A DNA stretch of 64,000 nt from Lachnospiraceae bacterium (GCA_017469405.1 JAFUGL010000099.1:1-64000), one strand, 5' to 3'. Numbered from the stretch's first letter, positions 8,843 through 17,473 are shown. The notes: a model not told the origin generated them from the letters alone. Translations and numbers: made by a program.

Positions 8843-10693
8843 TTAAGGTATTCTTCCAAATGATAAAAAATGCTCCTGCCAGTACGAAGTATTTATACTT
8901 GAATATTTTATAGGATCACCGCAATGTAACATCATACCATCACCTACATATATTCCAACGTGAGAAGCTCCAACAGTATCATATGTATTTTGGAAGAAAA
9001 TTAAATCCCCTGGTCTTGCTTCCTCCGGCGGTACATAGATCATTTTCTGCCTTAATCCTTCTGCTGTTAGCCTTCCGTAGCTCCATCCGTTTCCACAGTT
9101 ATTTATTACCCAAGAAACAAATCCTGAACAGTCAAATGATGTTTCAGGTGAAGCACCGCCCCATACATAAGGATAACCTACATACTTTTCTGCTTCTGTA
9201 ATCATGTTATAAAAGCGTTCATCCGATAAGGCTTCAGGTGGAATTGTGTAATTTATGCCTGCCGTTCCGGAATAATATATTTCATTAGTATTCCACAAAT
9301 AATCCCTACAACCATAAGACATATTTAAAGTTGTATAATAACTTTCCAAATCCCCTGATAAATACTTTCTTGCAACATAGTCAAAACCATAATTTTTAAG
9401 TTTTACATTTAAAACCTTTACAGTTTTTTCTTCTTTTTTCTTTGGTTTGGTATTTTCCTTTGAAAACTTTATATCATTATTACTTGCAACCAGTACAAAG
9501 GCTTCGGTTTTTGCTTCAATTTTTTGTGTAGACTCTGATATGGTAAATTCGTACTGTTCATCAAAGAGCTTATTTATTTCAGAACTTACATCTACCCCAT
9601 CATAATTTCCATAAACAGAAGTAAGATATGAAGTAAGCTCATACGGATTGTGACCTATTTCATCAATCATATAGTTATAGTAATCATATCCCGGATATGT
9701 ACTTTCAATGGAATTTATCTTTTGGTTTAGGGAACTTTCAAGGCCTATATAAATGCTTTCAGCATTATATATGCTTTCATCTGATGATGGATATGTTGTT
9801 GCCGAAACAGTACCCGATATTCCACCACCAAGCAAACTACAGCTTGAAAAGGTATAAGTCATAAAAAAAACAACTACAGACAAAACACCAACCATTAAAA
9901 CCATAGCACCGTTATTTTTAACTATATTTTTTATAGCCTTTTTTACTTTACCCTTTTTATACTTTGGCTTTTTAGATACATTTTTATCCAAAATATATTC
10001 CTTTATGCTAACACCATTTCTCTTTATTTGTGCATATCCCTTCTTATAGGATTTCTTTTGAATACTTTTAGCTTTTGAAATATCCTTTTTTGCTTCCTTT
10101 GGTAAATTCTCCTTTATATCCAAATCTCTTTTTTTGCCTGTTACCTTAAATCTTTCATATCCTTTTTTATCTTTAAGCCCTATATCTTTTCTTTCACTTC
10201 TTAATGTCTTTTCTTTATGGTTTGAAAACATATATTTACTTTTTGATAAGTCATTAATAACTTTATTTTCTTCATCAAAGCTATCGTTTTCATCATAATT
10301 AAGACTATCATTAAGTACGGTTTTGCCTATTTCATTAACCTTTTTTACTGTAGAAAGGTTATGATTTTTATAAGGCTTTTTATCCGTAAATCTTTGATAT
10401 GTGCTTTTATTTTTATTATCTAAAGTACTGCTTTTACTATCCAAAAAGGATGATTCCTTTTTCTTAAACCCATCATTTTTTCTTTTTGATACTTTCTTTT
10501 CATTTTTTTGTTTAGGGTTATTAAGAGTAACCTTTTTTTTATCGCTAAGACTTATATTTTTTTCGTCCTTGTTTATATACTGTGTCTTTTTTTCTGATAC
10601 ATTCTTACTTTCTTTAGTAACAAGGTTTTCTTCCACTAAACCATCCTTAGTAGCTTTTATAACAACCTTCTCTTTGCCCTTTATTTCATTCAT
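8843..10693 (-). CDS. NlpC/P60 cell wall hydrolase of the conjugation apparatus (CD1108 family)
   Basis: A 616-residue protein. A long Lys-rich cytoplasmic N-terminus of about 260 residues precedes one membrane helix (AMVLMVGVLSVVVFFMTYTF). An extracellular segment (MIDEIGHNPYELTSYLTSVYG) follows, and the C-terminal NlpC/P60 domain carries the triad Cys522 (SFDCSGFVSW), His578 (GASHVGIYVG) and His590. This is the VirB1-like hydrolase that opens peptidoglycan for the mating channel. No separate lysozyme-like domain was seen, unlike the two-domain Tn916 homologue. It is downstream of virB4 across an intrinsic terminator. Confidence 0.92.
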   Translation of the reverse strand: MNEIKGKEKVVIKATKDGLVEENLVTKESKNVSEKKTQYINKDEKNISLSDKKKVTLNNPKQKNEKKVSKRKNDGFKKKESSFLDSKSSTLDNKNKSTYQRFTDKKPYKNHNLSTVKKVNEIGKTVLNDSLNYDENDSFDEENKVINDLSKSKYMFSNHKEKTLRSERKDIGLKDKKGYERFKVTGKKRDLDIKENLPKEAKKDISKAKSIQKKSYKKGYAQIKRNGVSIKEYILDKNVSKKPKYKKGKVKKAIKNIVKNNGAMVLMVGVLSVVVFFMTYTFSSCSLLGGGISGTVSATTYPSSDESIYNAESIYIGLESSLNQKINSIESTYPGYDYYNYMIDEIGHNPYELTSYLTSVYGNYDGVDVSSEINKLFDEQYEFTISESTQKIEAKTEAFVLVASNNDIKFSKENTKPKKKEEKTVKVLNVKLKNYGFDYVARKYLSGDLESYYTTLNMSYGCRDYLWNTNEIYYSGTAGINYTIPPEALSDERFYNMITEAEKYVGYPYVWGGASPETSFDCSGFVSWVINNCGNGWSYGRLTAEGLRQKMIYVPPEEARPGDLIFFQNTYDTVGASHVGIYVGDGMMLHCGDPIKYSSINTSYWQEHFLSFGRIP

Positions 10694-10713
10694 AAATTCA
10701 CCACCTTAAATTT

Positions 10714-10739
10714 AAAAGGCAGGATGATTCCTGCCTTTT
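10714..10739 (-). terminator. Hairpin terminator/attenuator after virB4
   Basis: An 11-bp perfect stem (arms 10729-10739 and 10714-10724, loop of 4) lies immediately after the virB4 stop and ends in TTTT. It probably lowers transcription into the NlpC/P60-DUF4315-DUF4366 genes. The T-run is short, so readthrough is likely. Confidence 0.75.
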
Positions 10740-10740
10740 A

Positions 10741-13098
10741 CTAATTACTTACCTCTTCCGGTTTTGTAGTCATAAGTTTATATAACTTCATATCCTTATT
10801 CATCTTATCCTTAAAAGGTATGATTACACTTCCATATATTATAAGACCGCTTCCGGCAGGGCTGTTTGTTACAAATGCAAGCTGTTCTTTTGATATGTTA
10901 AGTCTTTTGGCGAGTATATCCCTGTCATCCTTACCCTGATTAAGTAAATATACAAAATCAGAGTTTTCAATTATGTTTTGTATTTCAGGGCTTCCCAAAA
11001 AGTCAGTTACATTTTGCGTAATGCCTGTTGGAATACCGCCCCATTTTCTAAACCTTTTCCATATCTCAACTGAATATGCTGCTGTTTGCGGTTCTTTTAA
11101 AAGAAGATGAAACTCATCTATAAAGTACCTTGTTGATTTCTTTTTTGACCGATTTATTGTTACCCTATTCCATACCTGATCCTGAATAATTAACATTCCA
11201 AGCTTCTTTAACTGATTACCAAGCTCCTTTATATCAAAACATATAATCCTGTTATCAAGGTTTACATTTGTTTGATGATTAAATACATTCAAAGAACCAT
11301 TTACATATATTTCAAGGGCTGTAGCAAGATTTCTTGCTGCATCTTCCTTTTGGTTTTTAAGTGTATTATATAAATCCCCTATTGTAGGCATATTTAAAGG
11401 CACTGGTTCTTTGAAATACTTTGAATAAACAATCGGTAAGCATCTATCTATTACAGACTTTTCTTCCGGAGATAGACCGTCATGAGCGTTCATTATTATT
11501 TCAAACATAGATAATATAAAATCACTCTTAAACCCAAGCGGATTATCACCGTCTGCATAATCAAGATTGATATCCATAGGGTTAATATAATCCTTGCTTG
11601 TACTTGATATCCTTATAACCTGACCTCCAAGTGCATTTACAAGCGGATAATACTCACCTTCCGGATCGCCTATAATAATGTCATCCTTTGTTACAAAAAA
11701 GGCATTTGTTATTTCCCTTTTTGCTGACATTGATTTACCTGAACCCGGTGTACCAAGTATAAGTCCGTTTGGATTTTTAAGCTGTTTCCTATCTGCCATA
11801 ATCATGTTGTTTGAAGTTGCGTTTATTCCGTAATAAAGTGATTCCCCGGACATAAAAAGTTCTTGTGTAGTAAATGGTACAAAAATAGCAGTCGCACTTG
11901 TTGTAAGCCCCCTTTTAATAGGTATCTCATTTACTCCAAGTGGCAAAGAGCTAAGTAACCCCTGTTCCTGCTGAAAATCAAGTCTTCTTAACATACAGTT
12001 AGTACCCTGTGCTATACCCGATATCTGCATTATTGTATTATCAAGTTCTCTTTTCTTTTTGTCTGTATTTAAAAATAAAATTGTGACAAGGAAAAGTCTT
12101 TCGTTCCTTGATTGAAGGGCTGTCATAAGTTCCTTTGCTTCCTCACCATATACTGATAAATCAGATGGTATGATATCCATATCATAACCTGCCCTTACAG
12201 CCTTCTTTTGTTCCTCAATCTTCATCTTATCTATATCAGTTACCTTTGCTTTTATAAGTTTAATTGCTTTAAGCTGATCTATAGCCTCTATATGAATATT
12301 TAGGACAAGGTTATTATCAATTTCCAAGTATTTTTGTAGTATTGTATCTTCAAATTCTGGTGCAAGAATCTGTAAAAAAGATACTGCTCCTAATGTATCA
12401 CCCATCTTAAAATACTTACTGCTGTCAAACAAAAAACTTGATGGAGCTATATAATCTTTTGTAGATAAACCGCTTTTTATAAGTTCATCATATGAAAAAG
12501 TAAAAGGTACATCTATATCCGGATTATACATTTCATAAAGCACTTTTAATCTTTCATACCCATCAAGCGAGCTTGCATATACGCCCATAAGTTTTAAGTT
12601 ATTAATAATATCAGTTTCAATTCTTTCAAGTCTTGGCTTTGCTTCCTTTACACTTTTTGCTTCAATGCTAAATGTTATATACTTTTCCTTTTTAAGTCCG
12701 TTATTACCTTTAGCAAGCTGATTACGAAGCATTTCCGAATACTCTTTCCTTATATCGTTAAAGTTATCATCCTGCGGACTAATTGATATAATCGAATCAT
12801 ATTCACTCATGTTACTATGATGATTTATAAAAGAAAACTGTAAATGGATGGAGCTGTCAAAATAATTAAGAAACTCACACCACTTTTCAAGTATTGCTTT
12901 TTTATCATCATCCCTTGCAAGCTGATAATTTATATCAAGAAACTTTATTGTCTTTGAATATAAACCTTCTTTAACCTTACATATACCATCCCTTGCCATT
13001 TCAATATAGGGAATGGAATCCTGAACCGATAAGTGATCTTCTTTTTTAAGATTTATCTTTGGCTTTTTATTTATTTCCGTAAGTTTTACCTTTGGCAA
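10741..13098 (-). CDS. virB4: VirB4/TraE-type conjugation ATPase
   Basis: This is the ATPase that powers assembly and transport of the type IV secretion channel, at the membrane's cytoplasmic face. A Walker A motif (LGTPGSGKSMSAKR) is followed by IIGDPEGEYYPLV, a Walker B region RYFIDEFHLLL and the TGITQNVTDFL box of the VirB4 family; the length (about 785 aa) is typical. The frame also has GTG 13107, but the AAAGGGGG ribosome binding site abuts that codon and lies 8 bases before TTG 13098, so TTG 13098 is preferred. The start lies inside the end of prgI, which suggests coupling. Confidence 0.93.
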   Translation of the reverse strand: MPKVKLTEINKKPKINLKKEDHLSVQDSIPYIEMARDGICKVKEGLYSKTIKFLDINYQLARDDDKKAILEKWCEFLNYFDSSIHLQFSFINHHSNMSEYDSIISISPQDDNFNDIRKEYSEMLRNQLAKGNNGLKKEKYITFSIEAKSVKEAKPRLERIETDIINNLKLMGVYASSLDGYERLKVLYEMYNPDIDVPFTFSYDELIKSGLSTKDYIAPSSFLFDSSKYFKMGDTLGAVSFLQILAPEFEDTILQKYLEIDNNLVLNIHIEAIDQLKAIKLIKAKVTDIDKMKIEEQKKAVRAGYDMDIIPSDLSVYGEEAKELMTALQSRNERLFLVTILFLNTDKKKRELDNTIMQISGIAQGTNCMLRRLDFQQEQGLLSSLPLGVNEIPIKRGLTTSATAIFVPFTTQELFMSGESLYYGINATSNNMIMADRKQLKNPNGLILGTPGSGKSMSAKREITNAFFVTKDDIIIGDPEGEYYPLVNALGGQVIRISSTSKDYINPMDINLDYADGDNPLGFKSDFILSMFEIIMNAHDGLSPEEKSVIDRCLPIVYSKYFKEPVPLNMPTIGDLYNTLKNQKEDAARNLATALEIYVNGSLNVFNHQTNVNLDNRIICFDIKELGNQLKKLGMLIIQDQVWNRVTINRSKKKSTRYFIDEFHLLLKEPQTAAYSVEIWKRFRKWGGIPTGITQNVTDFLGSPEIQNIIENSDFVYLLNQGKDDRDILAKRLNISKEQLAFVTNSPAGSGLIIYGSVIIPFKDKMNKDMKLYKLMTTKPEEVSN

Positions 13099-13447
13099 GA
13101 TTTTCACCCCCTTTACTTATTTTCTTTATATCTACTTCATATATATTTTTTGTTTCATATATCCTTACTTTAGGTCTTAAAACCTTTTGTCTTATTATGT
13201 TAAATAAAAGCATCTCTAACGGCTGTCCGTTTTTTTCATACATGGCAAACAAAAATGCAGGCACCATAAGGCATATCATGATGGTAGCTGCATTTGTCGT
13301 ACCAATATAATCCTTTGTAAGAAAATATATCGGAAGCCCTATTATTGCTGCAATTCCAAAACATATAAGCTGTCTTTTAGTAAGGTTAAACATTACCTTG
13401 TTTTTTACCTTTGTTAAATCTTTTGGTATCTTTGCTACAATAGCCAT
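13067..13447 (-). CDS. PrgI family membrane protein
   Basis: A 126-residue protein that begins MAIVAKIPKDLTKVKNKVMF, then has two closely spaced membrane helices (ICFGIAAIIGLPIYFL and AATIMICLMVPAFLFAMY). This is the PrgI/TcpE-like pattern of small VirB3-type proteins encoded just before virB4 in Gram-positive conjugation systems. It overlaps the virB4 start. It is thought to sit in the inner channel complex with VirB4 and VirB6. Confidence 0.9.
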   Translation of the reverse strand: MAIVAKIPKDLTKVKNKVMFNLTKRQLICFGIAAIIGLPIYFLTKDYIGTTNAATIMICLMVPAFLFAMYEKNGQPLEMLLFNIIRQKVLRPKVRIYETKNIYEVDIKKISKGGENLAKGKTYGNK

Positions 13448-13461
13448 AATATTTTTCCTTT

Positions 13462-14334
13462 CTAATGTGCATTAAAAATTGATTTAGCAAGTGAACCGGT
13501 CTTAAATAAACTAAATACCAAAATCACTGTGTAACCAATTATTCCAAATAATGCGGAATGGATATTATCGGATAACTCTACTGTTGATACAAGCACTGCA
13601 TATATTCCAACACAAACCATCATTAAAAATCCTTGGAAAGCAAGTGCAAACAGCCCCCTTAAATAACCTGTTCCTATCTGCCCCCACTCTTTATTTGTCA
13701 TAGTTGCAAATGGTATAGGTGCAACCGAAGTATAAAGGTATATCTCAATCATCCTTCCATACACTATTACAGTAATTACAACCGAAAGTATCTTCATACA
13801 CATACTTACAAGCATGGACTCAAGAGCAAGTGTCGCAAGCTCACCTACATCAAGTAATGTTGTTTGCGTAAGTATCATTGATAGCTTTGATGTCCAGTCA
13901 ATAGTTGCATTACTTTTAACAACACCTGAAGCATCGTTTACTATACTTTGCCCTAAATCAAATACCGCCATCGTTATATTCCAAGTGTGGCTTACAAGGT
14001 AAACTGCAACCCACATCTTAAAGAAATACTTAAAAAACATCCACGTATCAATCTCATGCATGTTATTTTTTTCAGTTAGCATTGATATAAGTTCATAACA
14101 AAGTACAAATGTTATGATTAGTCCTGCTATAGGCATAATTACTGTTTCTGATAGTGTATGGATAAAACCATAAATACTTCCATTCCAGCCGGAAGGAGTC
14201 TGTCCAACCTGAGTTGCTATGTCATTTGTATTTTCATTGACATCCTGAAACATAGTCTCAAGGTTGGAAATTATAATCCCCTGTAAAAGTTCCTTTATCC
14301 AATCCTCAAGATCATCTATAATCCATCCGAGCAT
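13462..14334 (-). CDS. VirB6/TrbL-like channel protein (CD1112 family)
   Basis: A 290-residue polytopic protein with an amphipathic N-terminus (MLGWIIDDLEDWIKELLQGI) and about six membrane segments, among them VIMPIAGLIITFVLCYELIS, ILSVVITVIVYGRMIEIYLY and IIGYTVILVFSLFKTGSLAK. The sequence VAPIPFATMTNKEWGQIGTGYLRGLFALA is typical of CD1112-family proteins. It lies between Maff2 and PrgI, the standard order in CTn-type ICEs. It probably forms the membrane translocation pore. Confidence 0.9.
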   Translation of the reverse strand: MLGWIIDDLEDWIKELLQGIIISNLETMFQDVNENTNDIATQVGQTPSGWNGSIYGFIHTLSETVIMPIAGLIITFVLCYELISMLTEKNNMHEIDTWMFFKYFFKMWVAVYLVSHTWNITMAVFDLGQSIVNDASGVVKSNATIDWTSKLSMILTQTTLLDVGELATLALESMLVSMCMKILSVVITVIVYGRMIEIYLYTSVAPIPFATMTNKEWGQIGTGYLRGLFALAFQGFLMMVCVGIYAVLVSTVELSDNIHSALFGIIGYTVILVFSLFKTGSLAKSIFNAH

Positions 14335-14353
14335 GGGGTTTTATCTCCTTTCC

Positions 14354-14566
14354 TTAAAACAGTGACGAAAGCTGTGGAACAAGTGTTGTTCCGATTAATA
14401 CGACACCGCCACCTGCCATAAGCTGTTTAATGCCCTGTGACTTTGCACCCGGATTGTCATTACCATATCCCTCAAGAAGATTAATAACACCCCATACTGC
14501 AAGTCCTGCACCTATTGCTATAACAAGTGTCTGTAATATTGATATTGCTGAATTAAAAAATGCCAT
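14354..14566 (-). CDS. Maff2 family mobile element protein (pilin-like)
   Basis: A 70-residue, very hydrophobic protein with two membrane segments around a polar loop (LLEGYGNDNPGAKSQGIKQ) and a GGGVVLIGTTLVP second helix. These features define the Maff2 family and recall VirB2-type pilins. It precedes the VirB6 gene by 19 bp and has a ribosome binding site AAAAGGAGTGA upstream. Assignment as a VirB2 equivalent is inference from size, topology and position. Confidence 0.9.
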   Translation of the reverse strand: MAFFNSAISILQTLVIAIGAGLAVWGVINLLEGYGNDNPGAKSQGIKQLMAGGGVVLIGTTLVPQLSSLF

Positions 14567-14605
14567 ATTTAATCACTCCTTTTCATAATATTTTTTATTA
14601 TTTTT

Positions 14606-14634
14606 TGGCATAAAAAATGGGCGATCCCTCGCCC
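14606..14634 (-). terminator. Intrinsic terminator after radC
   Basis: A hairpin GGGCGA / TCGCCC (14629-14634 with 14619-14624, 4-base loop) is followed on the - strand by ATTTTTTATG. It lies 15 bp after the RadC-like gene stop and before Maff2, separating the DNA-modification block from the channel genes. Confidence 0.8.
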
Positions 14635-14649
14635 TTAACTTCTTTGTTT

Positions 14650-15258
14650 TCAAACTTCCACCTCTTTACTTTTTATCCTTTTACTAACATCAGTTACTTT
14701 CTTTATTTCCCCTTTTAATTCATCAAGTTTTCTTCTTATTGACTTTCTTTTAGCTTCAAGACCATACATTTTTTGATATACATCTATAGCATCAGTAAAA
14801 CTTAATTTAGAATCTGGAATTTTACTGTTTTCCAAAAAAGAATAATAATATTCCTCACCAATTATGATATGATCGTAAAACGCTATATCCATTAATGAAT
14901 AAGCCTGATTTAATTTATCTGTTATATTAATATCTTCCTTTGAAGGTTCTGCATTTCCGCTTGGATGATTATGTAAAACAATTACAGCCTTCGCATTTGA
15001 TAAAATACTTGTTTTTAATATTTCTCTTATAGATACCGGTGCAGAATTTAAACTACCCATAGAGGTAATATTGATATTAATAGGCTTATTAGCTGTATTT
15101 AAGTTAATTACACAGACAACTTCTCTATCATATTCCCTTACTGTATCTGCAAGTACCTTTACTGCATCTTCCGGTGTATTTACAGGTTCGGTGCTATATA
15201 AAGACTTTTCTTTAACCATCCTTATCGCTACTTGATCTATCTTGTACTTCTTTTCCAT
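14650..15258 (-). CDS. RadC-family JAB/MPN domain protein
   Basis: A 202-residue protein. It contains the JAMM signature of the RadC/JAB family: AVIVLHNHPSGNAEPSKED, preceded by GSLNSAPVSIREILKTSI and followed by DHIIIGEEYYYSFLEN. The N-terminal helix-hairpin-helix of full-length chromosomal RadC is missing, as is usual for ICE copies. The C-terminus is a Lys-rich coiled coil. ICE and phage RadC proteins are often next to antirestriction and methyltransferase genes, as here; their activity is not established. ATG 15258 is chosen over TTG 15264. Confidence 0.88.
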   Translation of the reverse strand: MEKKYKIDQVAIRMVKEKSLYSTEPVNTPEDAVKVLADTVREYDREVVCVINLNTANKPININITSMGSLNSAPVSIREILKTSILSNAKAVIVLHNHPSGNAEPSKEDINITDKLNQAYSLMDIAFYDHIIIGEEYYYSFLENSKIPDSKLSFTDAIDVYQKMYGLEAKRKSIRRKLDELKGEIKKVTDVSKRIKSKEVEV

Positions 15259-15349
15259 CGTCAATTTTTCCTTTCCCTATATGTATTACTATTGAACTAA
15301 CACCCTTATCCTTTAAATAATCCAAAATTTCTTTAAGATTCGTTTCCAA
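15212..15349 (-). CDS. Overlapping 45-aa small ORF between MT-A70 and radC
   Basis: Starts at TTG 15349, with GGGGGAG placed 6 bases upstream, inside the 3' end of the first MT-A70 gene, and runs past the radC start in another frame to TAA at 15212-15214. The protein begins METNLKEILDYLKDKG and continues VSSIVIHIGKGKI, with an amphipathic helix-strand pattern that looks coding. It fills the only gap between the two larger genes (15259-15332). No family was recognised. It could also be a by-product of A+T-rich sequence, but the strong ribosome binding site argues for translation. Confidence 0.5.
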   Translation of the reverse strand: METNLKEILDYLKDKGVSSIVIHIGKGKIDDGKEVQDRSSSDKDG

Positions 15350-15929
15350 AACATTCTCCCCCTTTTATTATTTCATCTAAGGCTACCCTTATGTCCTTAC
15401 CGTCAATTTCATTACCAAGTGAATCCCAACCTTCACACCTTTGTCTTGCAAAAAGTTCAATACGAGGTAAGTCACCGCAAAGCTCTACAATCCTATCTCT
15501 TATTTCCTCCGGCTTTTTACTATGTTCCATTACCCTTGAATCACATATTTGGTGAACCTTCTTTGAAACACGTTTTGGATGTCCTTTTGTTCCTATAATA
15601 CAAAGCTCCGAATTTGACCGAGTCCAAAGTCCAAGCCCCATAAACCACTGATCCTTTTTCTTACATCTTTTTACCCAGTTAAATCCACAGGTCTTATATG
15701 TAAATCCCCATCCTTCTAATAGTGCTATTCCGTCTTTTAAAAGAGGAAATGTTACCCATAAAAATAATATTGAATCCTTTTCACAAATCTTATCCACCGG
15801 AAGATTTATTAAGTCTTTTATATCAATAGTCATATAATGTCTTTCAGCACTTCTTATATTTCCTTTTTCTGAATATGTCCTAAACTTCCAAGGCGGATCA
15901 GCGTATATTATGTTATATTTCTTACCCAA
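15333..15929 (-). CDS. MT-A70 family adenine methyltransferase (copy 1)
   Basis: A predicted N6-adenine methyltransferase of the MT-A70 family. The catalytic DPPW motif is in YNIIYADPPWKFRTY, followed by LFLWVTFPLL, TCGFNWVK, FMGLGLWTRSNSELCIIGTKG and ELFARQRCEGWDSLGNE. TTG 15929 is preferred because a G-rich ribosome binding site lies just upstream and the resulting start MGKKYNIIYADPPW is identical to copy 2. It follows copy 2 by 16 bp. ICE-borne MT-A70 enzymes probably modify element DNA to evade host restriction; RNA cannot be excluded as substrate. Confidence 0.9.
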   Translation of the reverse strand: MGKKYNIIYADPPWKFRTYSEKGNIRSAERHYMTIDIKDLINLPVDKICEKDSILFLWVTFPLLKDGIALLEGWGFTYKTCGFNWVKRCKKKDQWFMGLGLWTRSNSELCIIGTKGHPKRVSKKVHQICDSRVMEHSKKPEEIRDRIVELCGDLPRIELFARQRCEGWDSLGNEIDGKDIRVALDEIIKGGECFGNES

Positions 15930-15945
15930 ACTTTTCACCCCCCCC

Positions 15946-16509
15946 TTAACTATCAATTATTTCCTTTAAGGCATCCCTTATATCCTTGCCGTCCATCTCA
16001 TTACCAAGTGATTCCCAACCTTCACACCTTTGTCTTGCAAATAATTCAATACGTGGCAAGTCACCACAAAGCTCTACAATCCTTTTTCTTACTTCATCCG
16101 GCTTTTTACTGTGTCTCATTCTTTCTGACATAATAACCTGCCATACTCTTGTCGAAAGTCTTTTAGGATGCCCCTTTATTCCAAGTAAACATATTTCCGA
16201 ACTGCTTCTTGTCCAAAAACCAAGCCCCATAAAAAGTGTTCCTGATTTTGGATTTAATTTTATCCAGTTAAAAGCACAGGTCTTATACTTAAATCCCCAT
16301 GCTTCAAATAAACTTATTCCTTCATTTAACTGTGGGAATGTTACCCATAAAAATAAGAAAGCATCCTTGTCTATTATTTCCTTGACAGGCAGCTTCCTTA
16401 ATTCTTCAATATTAAGTGTCGGATAATGATTACTTGCAACGCCCTCACCCACGCTTCGTTCATATTCCCAAGGTGGATCGGCATATATAATATTATATTT
16501 CTTCCCCAT
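15946..16509 (-). CDS. MT-A70 family adenine methyltransferase (copy 2)
   Basis: A close paralogue of the neighbouring gene: DPPW in YNIIYADPPWEYERS, then LFLWVTFPQL, TCAFNWIK, FMGLGFWTRSSSEICLLG, and a nearly identical C-terminus (GDLPRIELFARQRCEGW). Its substrate-facing insert after DPPW is shorter and differs from copy 1. ATG 16509 follows GGGGAGAAGAT. The very similar 3' ends of the two genes at DNA level point to tandem duplication or gene conversion. The pair may have different target sequences. Confidence 0.9.
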   Translation of the reverse strand: MGKKYNIIYADPPWEYERSVGEGVASNHYPTLNIEELRKLPVKEIIDKDAFLFLWVTFPQLNEGISLFEAWGFKYKTCAFNWIKLNPKSGTLFMGLGFWTRSSSEICLLGIKGHPKRLSTRVWQVIMSERMRHSKKPDEVRKRIVELCGDLPRIELFARQRCEGWESLGNEMDGKDIRDALKEIIDS

Positions 16510-16532
16510 ATCTTCTCCCCTTACCTTTTTTA

Positions 16533-17429
16533 TCATATAGATAAATTATTTGTTACCTTCTTTTTATCATTTGGTTTTATTTCCTTTTGCTTTTCCTTTA
16601 GCTTTTCTAAAACTGATGATTCCTTTTTTGCAAGGTATCTTTCTGCTTTAAAAAGGTTATATGATAAATCCCCTGACTGATCATAATTTACAGGGTTTAT
16701 ATCAACCTTTATTCCTTCAATGGATATAGCATTTTTAGATAGTGCAGTAAATACATCGTCTTCTCTTTCGCTTCCTTCATATTCAAGAAGTATATCTATA
16801 TCCGAGTCTTTATTTTCAAGCCCTCGTGAACGACTTCCGGATAAAACTGCATCGATTACCCTTGCATCAAAACCATAATCTTCAAAAAAACAAGAAACAA
16901 AATATTTTACTGTCTGTTCTATATAATTTGCAGATAAACCATTTATAGGATGATAATACTTTTCTGTTCTTTTCCTAAAATCTGCCACATAGCTTTTATG
17001 AACATTATGAGTATTTTCATTTAATAGTTCTTTAGTAAAATTATCAATTTCCTTAAACCCTATTTCATCAACATAATAAGATTTAAGTTTTCCATTATTC
17101 CTTATAACAATAACATCACTTACTGATAAAGAATGTCCGTAATAATCATAAGGAAGCCTTGTATTAAATCTTATAAATATACCGGATAATACTTTTTCAA
17201 TTTCTTCATTACCATCAAATTTTCCTATATATGTCATATCATAAAATTCCTTTGATGGAGTATATCCATACTTGGTTATAAAATCATAACCTGCATATGC
17301 GATATCATGCCATATCGGTAAATATTCTTTTAGTTGGTAAATTGCAAATTTATTATCCCCGGATAAAAGCTCCATTTCTCTTTTAGCTATCTTTTCAATT
17401 TCTTCTCTTTTCTTCATTCTTTCTTCCAT
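16533..17429 (-). CDS. YodL domain fused to nucleotidyltransferase
   Basis: A 298-residue protein. Residues about 25-145 are a YodL domain (IFIRFNTRLPYDYYGHSLSVSDVIVI, SYYVDEIGFKEI). Residues about 190-260 carry a polymerase-beta-type nucleotidyltransferase core, LSGSRSRGLENKDSDIDILL, with the GS...DxD metal site intact and KVDINPVN downstream. The tail ESSVLEKLKEKQKE is shared with the YodL protein at 3745-4515. ATG 17429 has GGGGG 7 bases upstream; the longer upstream frame overlaps the toxin gene remnant and is not coding. MNT-type nucleotidyltransferases act as antitoxins or modify tRNA or proteins; the role here is unknown. Confidence 0.8.
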   Translation of the reverse strand: MEERMKKREEIEKIAKREMELLSGDNKFAIYQLKEYLPIWHDIAYAGYDFITKYGYTPSKEFYDMTYIGKFDGNEEIEKVLSGIFIRFNTRLPYDYYGHSLSVSDVIVIRNNGKLKSYYVDEIGFKEIDNFTKELLNENTHNVHKSYVADFRKRTEKYYHPINGLSANYIEQTVKYFVSCFFEDYGFDARVIDAVLSGSRSRGLENKDSDIDILLEYEGSEREDDVFTALSKNAISIEGIKVDINPVNYDQSGDLSYNLFKAERYLAKKESSVLEKLKEKQKEIKPNDKKKVTNNLSI

Positions 17430-17442
17430 TGTTTTCCCCCAA

Positions 17443-17473
17443 CAAAAAAACAGCCATAGTTTCCTATAGCCGT
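17443..17473 (-). terminator. Intrinsic terminator after the toxin-antitoxin pair
   Basis: On the - strand a 10-bp stem (arms 17464-17473 and 17450-17459, two mismatched or wobble positions) with a GAAA tetraloop is followed by seven T. It lies 15 bp after the YoeB-like frame. Confidence 0.8.
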
